64,000 nucleotides of DNA from Mayfieldus sp963772265 (GCA_963772265.1 CAVYWS010000004.1:124001-188000), one strand, 5' to 3'; positions 1-8,741 are shown, counted from the first letter of the stretch. Notes: generated by a model from the sequence alone, not told the origin. Translations and numbers: made by a program.

Positions 1-455
1 GCGGCGCCCTGCTGGTCGCCCTCGACCAGGTCCAGGACCCGCACAACCTGGGGGCGGTCTGCCGCAGCGCCGAGGTCGCCGGAGCCGCCGGGGTGGTGAT
101 CCCGCAGCGCCGCGCCGCCGCGGTCACCGCGGCGGCCTGCAAGGCATCGGCGGGGGCGGTCGAGCACCTCGAGGTGGCCCGGGTGCGCAACCTCGCCGAC
201 TGGCTCGGCGAGGCCCGCGAGGCCGGGTTCTGGGCCTGGGGCGCCGACGGCGGCGCGCCGACCGCCTACACCGACGCCGATCTGACCGGCGGCACGGTGC
301 TGGTGCTGGGCGGCGAGGGCAAGGGCCTGCGGCCGCGGGTGGCGGCGAGCTGCGACGGGCTGCTGGCGATCCCGCAGCGGGGCCAGACCGGGTCGCTGAA
401 CGTCTCCGCGGCGGCGGCGGTGCTGCTGTTCGAGGCGCTGCGCCAGCGCCGCTGA
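1..455 (+). CDS. rlmB: 23S rRNA 2'-O-ribose methyltransferase RlmB (TrmH/SpoU family), 3' end only
   Basis: The gene enters from the left edge; the reading frame begins at base 3 and about 150 C-terminal residues are visible. All three SpoU-fold SAM-binding motifs are present: motif 1 DQVQDPHNLGAVCRSAE, motif 2 VLGGEGKGL and motif 3 IPQRGQTGSLNVSAA. Such enzymes form a C-terminal trefoil knot and methylate a ribose 2'-OH of rRNA or tRNA. The RlmB assignment rather than another TrmH-family member rests on the following sigH gene, because rlmB lies just before sigH in Firmicutes. The missing N-terminal part would carry the L30e-like substrate domain. Confidence 0.88.
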   Translation, partial: GALLVALDQVQDPHNLGAVCRSAEVAGAAGVVIPQRRAAAVTAAACKASAGAVEHLEVARVRNLADWLGEAREAGFWAWGADGGAPTAYTDADLTGGTVLVLGGEGKGLRPRVAASCDGLLAIPQRGQTGSLNVSAAAAVLLFEALRQRR

Positions 456-489
456 GCCTCGTTCGCCAGGCACGGCCCAGGCACGAGGC
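456..489. terminator. Hairpin after rlmB, possible terminator
   Basis: An inverted repeat GCCTCGT ... ACGAGGC (7-bp arms, 20-base loop) starts at the base after the rlmB stop codon. No T-run follows, so a role as a terminator is inference from position only. Confidence 0.3.
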
Positions 490-545
490 GGGACGACCCG
501 TTGCAAGCGATCTTGCAGGAGCCCGAGCCGATTCCGGAGCGGCCC

Positions 546-574
546 TTGACAGAATCCGATCCGGTCGTCACACT
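546..574 (+). promoter_or_regulatory. Candidate housekeeping promoter for sigH
   Basis: A perfect -35 hexamer TTGACA (546-551) is followed by 17 bases and then CACACT (569-574), a weak -10 match at three of six positions. It lies about 110 bases before the sigH start in the 229-base gap after rlmB, so sigH can be transcribed independently with a leader of about 100 nt. I saw no other element in that gap apart from the hairpin after rlmB. Confidence 0.4.
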
Positions 575-684
575 GCCGCCGCACAAGGGTGAACCTCAGG
601 TTGAGTTTGAGGCAGCACGCTTGATCAGGGCGCCCAGGGGAGGTACGCGGCGCCACCGACACTTCACCGCAAGGAGGAAGTTCA

Positions 685-1383
685 GTGGCCGCACCTACCC
701 GTACGCAGGAAGTCGAGCTGCCCAGGCGCGCTCGAGCGGCGGCGACCGCCGTCCAGCCTAACGCTCAACCTGAGCTTGACGATCATTACCTCGTCGCCCT
801 CGCCAAGGAGGGCAAGCCCGACGCCTACGACGCGATCGTGCGCCGCTATCGCGGCTTCGTGCGTCTCAAGGCCTCGTCCTACTTTCTGCTCGGCGGCGAA
901 TCCGACGACCTGATCCAGGAGGGCCTGCTCGGCCTCTACAAGGCGGTCCGCGACTACCGCACCGACCGCGAGTCGAGCTTTCGCAACTTCGCCGAGCTCT
1001 GCATCACGCGGCAGATCATCACCGCGGTCAAGACCGCGACCCGAAACAAGCACACGCCGCTGAACCAGTACGTCTCCTTCAGCCAGTCGCCGGCCGCGGC
1101 GGGCGACTCGGACTCGACCCTCGACGAGATCCTGCCCGGGCCGACCGCGAGCGACCCGGTCAACCAGGTGATCGCGACCGAGGAGCTGGCGAGCCTCGTC
1201 TCCTGCCTGTCGGGCGTGCTCTCCGAGCTCGAGAGCAGGGTGCTCTCGCTCTATCTCGACGGCTACTCCTACGAGGTGATCGCGGAGCGCCTCGACTGCG
1301 ACACGAAGACGGTCGACAACGCCCTGCAGCGGGTCAAGCGCAAGGTGGGCACCCACCTCGCCTCGCGCGAGGTTCGCCTCTAG
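685..1383 (+). CDS. sigH: RNA polymerase sigma factor, SigH (Spo0H)-like
   Basis: This 232-residue sigma-70 family protein closely matches the Bacillus SigH pattern: region 2 with RYRGFVRLKASSYFL, DDLIQEGLLGLYKAVRDYR and FAELCITRQIITAVKTATR, then region 4 with LSELESRVLSLYLDGYSYEVIAERL and DNALQRVKRK as the DNA-recognition helix. It recruits core RNA polymerase to alternative promoters. The GTG start is fixed by AGGAGG at 672-677. Placement after rlmB reproduces the Firmicute order rlmB-(yacP)-sigH without yacP. No sporulation gene is visible here, so its regulon cannot be inferred; a general growth-phase role is as likely as a developmental one. Confidence 0.88.
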   Translation: MAAPTRTQEVELPRRARAAATAVQPNAQPELDDHYLVALAKEGKPDAYDAIVRRYRGFVRLKASSYFLLGGESDDLIQEGLLGLYKAVRDYRTDRESSFRNFAELCITRQIITAVKTATRNKHTPLNQYVSFSQSPAAAGDSDSTLDEILPGPTASDPVNQVIATEELASLVSCLSGVLSELESRVLSLYLDGYSYEVIAERLDCDTKTVDNALQRVKRKVGTHLASREVRL

Positions 1384-1471
1384 GCACGCGGACCACCCGA
1401 GCTGCCGGTCCGGCCGGGTTTGCAGAACTGAAACATCCCGGCCTGGCGATGCCCTAGCGTGTCGCCCTGAC

Positions 1472-2114
1472 TTGGGTAAGCGCGGGATATTTGCCGTTCT
1501 GATCACACTCGCTGCAACCGGCTTCACAGGGATCGCGTTGGCGAAGGTCGAGCGCGGGACCCCGGGCCGCGACAAGCTGGTGGGGACCAGGCGCGCCGAC
1601 AAGCTGATCGGCGGCAGGGGCCGCGACAAGCTGCTCGGGCGCCGAGGGTCGGACCTGCTGAAGGGCGGCAAGGGCCGCGACAAGCTGCTCGCCTCGCGCG
1701 GCAACGACGTCCTGCGGGGCGGGTTCGGACGGGACACGCTGAAGGCCGGCAAGGGCAACGACCAGCTTCTCGGCGGTCCGGCCAACGACCTGATGCTGGG
1801 CGGTCCCGGCGACGACGACCTGACCGGCGGCACCGGGGTCAACACGCTGAGCGGCGGCCCCGGCGACGACCTGCTGATCCAGGGGCCGTCCGGCGGCAGG
1901 ATGGTCGGCGGGCCCGGACATGACCAGTTCAACGAGGTCGACGGTGTCCCGGTCGGCGGCGCTGGGCGACGACGTGATCGACGCCCGCGACGGCGAGGAG
2001 GACGAGATCAACTGCGGCGACGGCGACGACGTCGCGATCGTCGACGCCAGCGAGGAGGGCGTCCTGGACTGCGAAGTCGTGCAGGAGCCGAACACAGCGG
2101 GTGGCCGCCGATGA
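1472..2114 (+). CDS. Secreted RTX-type calcium-binding repeat protein (one frameshift)
   Basis: A TTG start gives MGKRGIFAVLITLAATGF..., a plausible signal peptide. About ten nonapeptide repeats of the RTX type follow (GGRGRDKLL, GGKGRDKLL, GGFGRDTLK, GGPGDDDLT, GGPGDDLLI), which fold as a calcium-binding beta-roll in exported proteins. Near 1945-1965 the reading frame changes: LGDDVIDARDGEEDEINCG continues in the next frame to the TGA at 2112-2114. One inserted base or two lost bases would explain it. The stop overlaps the next start as ATGA, so the gene is translationally coupled to the phospholipase C gene and may be exported with it. Confidence 0.7.
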
Positions 2115-3630
2115 GCGAGGAGGCCATGAGCCAGGAAGGCGTCGACCTGCGAGACCCCGCAGCCGTGGAGCGCTTCGAGGCCGAGCACCCCGAGGAGGCG
2201 CTGCGGCGGCGCGAGTTCCTCGCCCGCACCGCGGCGCTCGCGGGCGGCGTCTCGCTGGCCGGGATGCTGGCCCCCGACGACCTGGTCAACGCCGCGGCGC
2301 GGATCCAGCACCGGACCAAGCTGCCGAGCCCGCGCAACCTGCCGATCGACACCTTCGTGATCCTGATGATGGAGAACCGCTCCTTCGACCATTACTTCGG
2401 CTGGCACCCCAAGGCCGACGCCCGCAACGCCGGACTGAGCTATCCCGACGCGGCCGGCAACCCGGTCGCCACCCACCACCTGACGCCCGACTTCCAGGGC
2501 TGCGACTTCCGCGACCCAGACCACTCCTGGTACGGCGGCCGCCACCAGTGGGACCACGGCAGGCTCGACGGCTTCGTCCAGGGCAACGACGCCGGCGACG
2601 GCAGCGACTCCTACGCCGCGGGCTACTACCTCAAGCAGGACCTCGCCTTCATCCCGCACGCCGCCGACGCCTTCCAGCTCTACGACCGCTTCCACTGCTC
2701 GATCATGGCCTCGACCTACCCCAACCGCCACTACATGTGGGGGGCCCAGTCGGGCGGCCAGATCGACAACCAGATGACCGTCAACAACTGGGAGACGATC
2801 TTCGACCGGGCAAAGAGCAAAGGGGTCAGCGCCACCTACTTCAACTCCGACCTGCCGTTCTCGGCCCTCTACGGCCCCCGCGGGCTCTCCTGGACCCAGC
2901 CGGTCGCCAACTACTACCAGCGGGCCGCCAACGGGACGCTCTCCAACATCAACTTCGTCGACCCCGCCTTCCGGCGACGGCGGCGGCGGCGACGGGATCT
3001 CCGGCGACGAGCATCCCCACGGCGACATCCGGATCGGGCAGGCGTTCATGTCCGACGTCGTGCACGCCTTCATCGACTCGCCGCAGTTCAAGCGCGGGGC
3101 GCTGTTCATCGTCTACGACGAGTGGGGTGGCTTCTTCGACCACGTGAAGCCCCACTTCGTCCCCGACGACCGCCGCAGCCGCGACGTCAGCTCCGACTTC
3201 GGGATGACCGGCTTCCGGGTCCCCGCGGTTGCCGTCTCGCCGTGGGTCAAGCGCAACGTCGTCAACCACGCCTTCGCCGACTTCGAGTCGATCCTGAAGC
3301 TGATCTCCTACCGCTTCGCGCTCGGGTACCTCAACAAGCGCCACCGCTACGCGACCAACATCGGCCGCACGCTTCGACTGGGAGTCACCCAACTACAAGC
3401 GCCCCGACCTGCCCGACCCGCAGACGATCGCCGGCACGCCGTGCAGCCTGCAGGGGCTGCTGCGCGAGGGCGAGTCGCAGCGCCACAAGCCGCACGACCT
3501 GGTCGACCTCGAGACATCGGGCTTCCTCGACCGGCTCGGCTACGACGTCAAGCCGGCCACCTACGCGCGGCTGTTCCGCAACCCCGACAGCTTCAAGCGG
3601 GCGCTGCGGGCGAGCACGACCTACCGCTAG
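2111..3630 (+). CDS. Phospholipase C / phosphoesterase family protein, Tat-exported (two frameshifts)
   Basis: The product starts MSEEAMSQEGVDLRD and carries a twin-arginine signal LRRREFLARTAALAGG near residues 35-52. The diagnostic motif of the phosphoesterase (PF04185) family, MMENRSFDHYFG, comes next, then YPNRHYMWGAQSGG and, in another frame, FIVYDEWGGFFDHVKPH and FRVPAVAVSPWVKR. Frames change near 2975 and near 3375, and the last segment (FDWESPNYKRPDLPDP) ends at TAG 3628-3630. Restored length is about 506 residues, typical of the family. Family members hydrolyse phosphatidylcholine or sphingomyelin, or act as acid phosphatases; the substrate here is unknown. Start overlaps the RTX gene by four bases. 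Confidence 0.8.
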
Positions 3631-3642
3631 CGGCACGCGAGA

Positions 3643-3716
3643 AGCCGGAGGTCGGATTCGAACCGACGGCCCCCTGATTACAAATCAGGCGCTCTGACCA
3701 ACTGAGCTACTCCGGC
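3643..3716 (-). tRNA. tRNA-Thr (anticodon TGT)
   Basis: On the minus strand the sequence starts GCCGGAGTAGCTCAG and folds as a cloverleaf: acceptor stem GCCGGAG/CTCCGGC, anticodon stem CCTGA/TCAGG with loop TTTGTAA (anticodon TGT, reading ACA), and a T arm with GGTTCGAATCC. The discriminator base is T and no CCA is encoded. The 3' end lies 12 bases beyond the stop of the convergent phospholipase C gene. Confidence 0.95.
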
Positions 3717-3787
3717 GCGGGACCGGACCAGGATAGGTCCATTTGACAGACTCGAAGGGTGTCCGGACGCCAGCTGAGGAGGTTGCA

Positions 3788-4735
3788 GTGAAGCTCGAGG
3801 GAATCCACCACATAACGGCGATCACCGAGAACGGCCAGAGCAACGTCGACTTCTACGCGGGCGTGCTCGGGCTGCGGCTGGTGAAGAAGACCGTCAACCA
3901 GGACAACCCGACCGTCTACCACCTCTTCTACGCCGACGAGAAGGGTGACCCGGGCTCCGACCTGACCTTCTTCGAGTACCCGGGCGTCCCCCAGGGCCGG
4001 GCCGGCGCCGGGATGATCCACCGGATCGTCTGGCGCGTCGGCTCCGAGGACGCGATCGAGTTCTGGGAGGAGCGGCTCGCCGCCCACGAGCACCGAGTCC
4101 GAGCGCCACGACGGCGCGCCTCCTCTTCGACGACCCCGAGGGCCTCGGGCACGAGCTCGTGGTCGTCGAGGTCGACGACGAGCCGCTGATCGCCGACCAT
4201 CCCGAGATCCCCGCCGAGCTGGCGCTGCAGGGCTTCCACGCCGCCCGCGCCTACAGCCACGCGCCCGGGGCGAGCCAGCCCGCTGCTCGCCGACGCGCTC
4301 GGCTTCACCCCTACGAGCGAGCCCGGCTTCGCGCCGAGGGCGCCGGCTGGGAGGCTGCGCGGCGACAGCCGCGGCGGCCTCTGGGCCTACGACGAGCCGC
4401 CGAGCGAGCCCGGCCTGCAGGGCGCGGGTCGCGTCCACCACATCGCCTGGGCGTCGCAGATCGACGACCACCTCGCCTGGCGCGACCGGGTGATCGAGGC
4501 GGGCGCCCAGCCGACCCCGGTGATCGACCGCTTCTACTTCCGCTCGATCTACTTCCGCGAGCCGAGCGGCGTCCTGTTCGAGCTGGCGACGCTGGGCCCG
4601 GGCTTCACCGTCGACGAGCCGCTCGAGCACCTGGGCGAGAAGCTGTCGCTGCCGCCCGACTTCGAGCACCTGCGGTCCGAGGTCGAGCCGAAGCTGCGCC
4701 CGATCGTCAATCCGCGCGTCGCCGCGGCGCGTTGA
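3788..4735 (+). CDS. Ring-cleaving extradiol dioxygenase of the VOC superfamily, PcpA/LinE-like (three or more frameshifts)
   Basis: GTG start chosen because AGGAGG lies at 3777-3782; it gives MKLEGIHHITAITENGQSNV. Two VOC modules are visible: the first with GIHHIT (likely metal ligand His), FYAGVLGLRLVKKTVNQDN and MIHRIVWRV, the second with RVHHIAWASQIDDHLAWRD (second His) and SGVLFELATLGPGF (Glu ligand), the 2-His-1-Glu Fe(II) set of the family. Frames change near 4100, near 4130, near 4272 and around 4345, so the gene reads correctly only piecewise. The family opens hydroquinone-type rings. The TGA overlaps the TTG start of a maleylacetate reductase, the next enzyme of such a route. Confidence 0.75.
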
Positions 4736-5752
4736 GCGCCGGCGACGCTTCGTTCACCTGGCGCGACGCCGACCGCACGGTCCTGTTCGCGCCCCCGAGC
4801 GAAGCGACCGAGGTCCTCGCCCAGCAGGGGGTGCAGGACTTCGACCTGCTGTCGACGCCGCGCGCCCTCGCCGCCGCCGAGAACCTGAGCCGCGGCGGCG
4901 GCTGCGGTGCACGAGGTGGCTCCGGGCCCGGTTCCCGAGGCGGCCGCCGCGATCCTCGACGACGCCTCCTCGCGGACCCTGGTCGCGCTCGGCGGGGGAC
5001 GGGTGATCGACAGCGCCAAGGCGGTCGCCGCCGTCAACGGCGCCAGGGTGGTGGCGATCCCGACCACGCTCTCGGGCGCCGAGATGACCGGCATCCACCG
5101 GCTCCCGGCCGGGGCCGAGGAACGCGCCAAGGGCCTGGTGCGCCCAAGCCTGGTGCTCGCCGACCCCGAGCTGATGACCGGGCAGCCCGAGCGCGAGCTG
5201 CGGGCCAGCGCCATGAACGCCCTCGCGCACGGCGCCGACTCGCTCTACACGCCGTTCGCGAATCCGGTCTCGCGGATGACGGCCCTGCGCGGGGCGGAGC
5301 TGATCGCCGGCGCCCTCGACCAGGACCGCGACGAGCGCGACCGGGCGGGGCTGGCCCTCGGCTCGATCCTCTGCGGCTACGCGATCGACTCCGGCCTGTT
5401 CGCGATCCACCACGTGATCTGCCAGACCCTGGTGCGAACCCTCGGCACCCCGCACGCCGAGACCAACGCCTCGATCCTGCCCGAGGCGATGGGCTTCATG
5501 CGCGAGCGGGCGCCGGAGCAGATCGAGGCGCTGGCGGGGGCTCTCGGCACCACGCCCCGAGGCGCTGCCCGAGCGGATCGCCGAGCTCGGTCGGCCGAGC
5601 GGCCTTGGCGCAGCCGGCGCCGACCGCAGCTCCCTCGACGACGCCCTCGACGGGATCGAGGCCCGGCCCGAGCTCGCCTTCACGCCGCGGCCGCCGAGCC
5701 GCGAGGAGCTGGCGGCTCTGATCGAATGCCGCCTGGTGAGGAACTACGCTAG
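4732..5752 (+). CDS. Maleylacetate reductase (iron-containing alcohol dehydrogenase family; two or more frameshifts)
   Basis: The TTG start overlaps the preceding stop. The N-terminus TWRDADRTVLFAPPSEATEV continues, after a shift near 4900, into LVALGGGRVIDSAKAVAAV, IPTTLSGAEMTGI and ASAMNALAHGADSLY, the NAD(P)H- and metal-site motifs of the family. The segment IHHVICQTLVRTLGTPHAETNA is typical of maleylacetate reductase. A second shift near 5565 leads into EALPERIAELGRPSGLG. The true stop is uncertain: the C-terminal frame runs past TGA 5719-5721 and TAG 5750-5752 in neighbouring frames, so a third indel is likely. Reaction: maleylacetate to 3-oxoadipate with NAD(P)H, feeding the beta-ketoadipate route. 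Confidence 0.78.
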
Positions 5753-6337
5753 GCGCCCTTCGCGCAGACCTGAAAGCCGAGCGGGGCGGCGGCCCGCTTG
5801 GCCCGGTTCGATGCAAGCCGCGCCCGATCGCCGAGGCTGTTGAAGCCGGTGATGTCGCCGGAGCGCAGGTGATCGAGCGAGGATCGAAACAGCCGGTTGG
5901 CCTGCGCCAGCCCGGCGTAGATCTGATCCAGGGTCGTCGCGTCGGCGGCGGGAGCGTCGAGGCCGCGCAGGGCCGCCAGCTCCCGCTCGCTCTCGCTGAC
6001 GCCGCGCCCGAACAGATCCGCCGCCGCCGCGAAGTCGCCCTCTCCCGCCGCGATCTGAGCCCGCTTCTCCCAGGCCTCGATCCCGGGCTTGAAGCGCCCG
6101 CAGACGGCGTCCGCCCGGGAGGCGTAGCTCGATGACGAGGAGCCGCCCGCGGCCGGGCGGGCGCCGCCCTTCGCGCTCGGGCCGGTGGCCCTGGGAGGCC
6201 GCTTGCCCTTCGGCACCGAGAGGATCTCGGTGGTCGGCGTGGTCCGGTCTCCCTCGCCGCTCACCTCGCCGCAGCCCGCCAGCCCGAGCAGGCAGGCAAG
6301 CGTGATTGCCGCCACCGCTGCGCGCGCCCCGCTTCAT
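5749..6337 (-). CDS. Small lipoprotein with conserved Cys pair (probable frameshift in the signal peptide)
   Basis: The uninterrupted frame starts at GTG 6315 (MAAITLACLLGLAGCGE) and has a clear lipobox LAGC. The signal peptide is completed naturally if one base is removed from the CCCC run at 6327-6330, which gives ATG at 6337 and MKRARAAVAAITLACLLG. The mature part has a Ser/Gly/Pro linker, then SRADAVCGRFKPGIEAWE and C-terminal LGFQVCAKG. The paired Cys pattern is shared with the lipoprotein at 25899-26339, indicating one family. Function unknown; it should be anchored on the outer face of the membrane. Its stop codon may share a CTAG with the convergent maleylacetate reductase. Confidence 0.7.
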
Positions 6338-6422
6338 CACTACACCGATAGCTGAGAACCGCCCTGCGGGCAAGCGACAACTCAGCATGTAACGACGCCT
6401 GAGCGCCCGTGTAGCCCACTGC

Positions 6423-8087
6423 GTGGGCGAGGACCGTCTCCAGCGCTACCACGAGTACACGCGCAGGCACAGCGTCAACTGGCTGATGTACGCGATCGCG
6501 CGCGGCATCCTGCAGCCCGCGTTCTGGGTCTGGCTGCGCCTCTCGAAGCAGGGCCGCAAGTACGCCCGCGTCAAGGGCGCGCTGATCGTCGCCGCCAACC
6601 ACCGCAGCTTCCTCGACCCGTTCGTGATCGGTGCATCGCTTCCGTGGCGAAGGCCGATGTGTTACGTCGCCAAGCGGGAGCTGTTCGAGAAGCGCTGGCA
6701 GGGTTGGCTGCTCTCGCGCTGCGGTGCCTTCCCGATCCGCCGCGGCGAGTCCGACGAGGAGGCGATGACGACCGCGCGCATGGTTCTCGAGCGCGGCGGC
6801 ACCCTCTGCATCTTCCCCGAGGGAACCCGGATCAGATCGGGCTCGCTTTCGACGCCGAAGCGCGGCGTCGGGCGCCTGGCGCTGCAGACCGGCGCCTCGG
6901 TGCTGCCGGTCGCGGTGCAGGGGACCGAGCGGGTCAGGCGCGGCTGGCGGATCCGCCCCCGCAAGGTGAAGCTGCGCATGGGGCCGCCGATGACCTTTCC
7001 GCGCTCCGAGCACCCCTCGCCGGCGCTGGCGGCGAACGTCACCGCCCGGATCTGGCCCAACATCGAGCTTCAGTGGGAGGATCTCGGCGGCCTGCCGCCG
7101 GTCCGCCGCGCGGCGGTGATCGGGGCCGGGAGCTGGGGCACCGCGGTCGCGGTGCTGCTGGCCCGCGGCGGGCTGGAGGTGCAGCTCGGCTGCCGCTCGG
7201 CCGAGCAGGCCCGCGACCTCTCCGAGGCGCGGGTCAACGAGCGCTATCTGTCGGGGGTTCGCTTGCCGGAGTCGCTCGAGGTCAAGCGCGCCTCGGAGAT
7301 CGAGCTTGCCGGCCTCGACCTGATCTGCCTGGCGGTGCCCTCGAAGGCGCTGCCGCAGGCGGTCGGGTCGATCGCCGACCGGGTCGGCGAGCGAGCCGCG
7401 ATCCTGATGCTGAGCAAGGGCCTGGTCGCACCGCAGGGCGAGCTGCCGAGCGAATACGTCGACGAGAGGGTGCGGGCGCGGGCGATTGCCTGCCTCGGCG
7501 GCCCCGCGCACGCGCGCGAAGCGGTCTCGGGCTCGGCGGCGCTGGTCCTCGGCTCGGCCGACCCTGACCTGCGGGCCCAGCTGGGCGAGGTCTTCGACCG
7601 CGCCGGACTGGTCTGCGAGCGCTCCGGAGACATCTTCGGAGTCGAGATGGCGGGCGCGGCCAAGAACGCCGCCGCGCTGGCGGCCGCAGCGGCGCAGCCG
7701 CACGGCCTCAACGCGGCGGGCATCGCCGCCGGCGAGATCTGGCGCGAGTGCGTCACCTACGCGACCTCGCGCGGCGCCCGGCTCGAGACCTTCGTCGGGC
7801 TTGCCGGCGTCGGCGACCTGACCGCCACCGTGCTGGCTCCGGGCAGCCGCAACCGCCGCGCCGGCGAGCTGCTGGGCACCGGAACGCCGGCGGATCAGAT
7901 CCGGGCCGAGATCGGTCAGGCGTCGGAGGGACTGGACTCGGTGCCGCTGATCGCCCAGACGATCTCCGACGCCGGCATCGACGCGCAAGCTCTCGAGGGC
8001 CTTGCCGACCTGATCGAGGGAAGAATCGGAACCGACGAGTGGGTGGCCGGCCTGCGCCGTGTCGAGCGCTCCCGCCGGGCCGCGTAA
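6423..8087 (+). CDS. Fusion of 1-acylglycerol-3-phosphate acyltransferase (PlsC) and glycerol-3-phosphate dehydrogenase (GpsA)
   Basis: One uninterrupted 554-residue frame carries two enzymes. Residues about 1-215 are PlsC-like: acyltransferase motif NHRSFLD (H60, D65; HX4D) and FPEGTR (131-136). Residues about 226-554 are a complete GpsA: Rossmann GAGSWGTAVA (234-), LSKGL, LGGPAHA, AGAAKN with the catalytic Lys, and GLAGVGDLTAT. GpsA reduces dihydroxyacetone phosphate to glycerol-3-phosphate, and PlsC acylates lysophosphatidate to phosphatidate, so the fusion joins two non-consecutive steps of phospholipid synthesis (PlsY or PlsB acts between). GTG start 6423; no strong ribosome binding site. 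Divergent from the lipoprotein gene. Confidence 0.9.
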   Translation: MGEDRLQRYHEYTRRHSVNWLMYAIARGILQPAFWVWLRLSKQGRKYARVKGALIVAANHRSFLDPFVIGASLPWRRPMCYVAKRELFEKRWQGWLLSRCGAFPIRRGESDEEAMTTARMVLERGGTLCIFPEGTRIRSGSLSTPKRGVGRLALQTGASVLPVAVQGTERVRRGWRIRPRKVKLRMGPPMTFPRSEHPSPALAANVTARIWPNIELQWEDLGGLPPVRRAAVIGAGSWGTAVAVLLARGGLEVQLGCRSAEQARDLSEARVNERYLSGVRLPESLEVKRASEIELAGLDLICLAVPSKALPQAVGSIADRVGERAAILMLSKGLVAPQGELPSEYVDERVRARAIACLGGPAHAREAVSGSAALVLGSADPDLRAQLGEVFDRAGLVCERSGDIFGVEMAGAAKNAAALAAAAAQPHGLNAAGIAAGEIWRECVTYATSRGARLETFVGLAGVGDLTATVLAPGSRNRRAGELLGTGTPADQIRAEIGQASEGLDSVPLIAQTISDAGIDAQALEGLADLIEGRIGTDEWVAGLRRVERSRRAA

Positions 8088-8171
8088 TGCCGCGTCAACC
8101 GATCGATCCCCGTTTCGCCAAAGCCGGACGTCGATCGATGGACGCGGCATACCGAGGGATACGCTTGCCTC

Positions 8172-8741
8172 GTGGCAGAGCAAAAGACGCAGGCCGGGCC
8201 GCCGACCGATCCGGCCGCCAAGGCCGAGCACGACCGCGCCTTCGAGGATCTCTACCGGGCTCACCTGCGCGACGTCTACTCGTACTCCTATTACCGGGTG
8301 GGCAACCATCACGACGCCGAGGACCTCACCGAGCAGGCCTTCCTTCAGGCCTACCGGCACTTCGACCGCGCCCGCCGCGAGTCCGACGGGAGGCCGCTGC
8401 GGCCGTGGCTGATCCGCATCGCCCACAACCTGGCGTCGAACTACTTTCGCGACCGCAGCCGGCGCCCGCAGACGTCCCTCGAGAGCGCCGACCCGGTCTC
8501 GGCGCCGCACGGGACCGAAGCCCTGGTCGAGGGCCGCGAGGAGCTGCGCGAGGTGATGGACGGCCTCCAGCACCTTCCCGACGACCGCCGCGAGGCGCTG
8601 ATCATGCGCTTTGCGCTGGGCATGGACAACCGCGAGATCGCCCGCGCCCTGGGCCGCACGGACGGGGCGACCAAGGTGCTGATCCACAGGGCGATCAAGC
8701 AGCTGCAGGAGCAGATGCAGGAGGGGGGAGGCGATGACTGA
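8172..8741 (+). CDS. ECF-type RNA polymerase sigma factor (first of two)
   Basis: A 189-residue protein with sigma region 2 (FEDLYRAHLRDVYSYSYYRVG, DAEDLTEQAFLQAYRHFDR, LRPWLIRIAHNLASNYFRDR) and region 4.2 (LPDDRREALIMRFALGMDNREIARALGRTDGATKVLIHRAIKQLQ). GTG start 8172, without a clear ribosome binding site. The stop overlaps the start of the next gene by eight bases, the arrangement usual for a sigma factor and its membrane regulator. It directs polymerase to a small stress or surface regulon that cannot be named from this window. Confidence 0.88.
   Translation: MAEQKTQAGPPTDPAAKAEHDRAFEDLYRAHLRDVYSYSYYRVGNHHDAEDLTEQAFLQAYRHFDRARRESDGRPLRPWLIRIAHNLASNYFRDRSRRPQTSLESADPVSAPHGTEALVEGREELREVMDGLQHLPDDRREALIMRFALGMDNREIARALGRTDGATKVLIHRAIKQLQEQMQEGGGDD

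Noticed and set aside
1560..1900. Repeated CCGCGACAAGCTG-type motifs as a dispersed DNA repeat
   Set aside because: They follow the 27-bp period of the RTX nonapeptides and are coding repeats.
682..3109. Long minus-strand open frames over sigH, the RTX gene and the phospholipase gene
   Set aside because: They are shadows of genes with clear motifs on the plus strand; their sequence is low complexity and unlike any family.
3743..3748. TTGACA as a promoter for the dioxygenase gene
   Set aside because: No -10 hexamer lies 16-18 bases downstream, and TTGACA is also the first part of a longer open frame; evidence is too weak.
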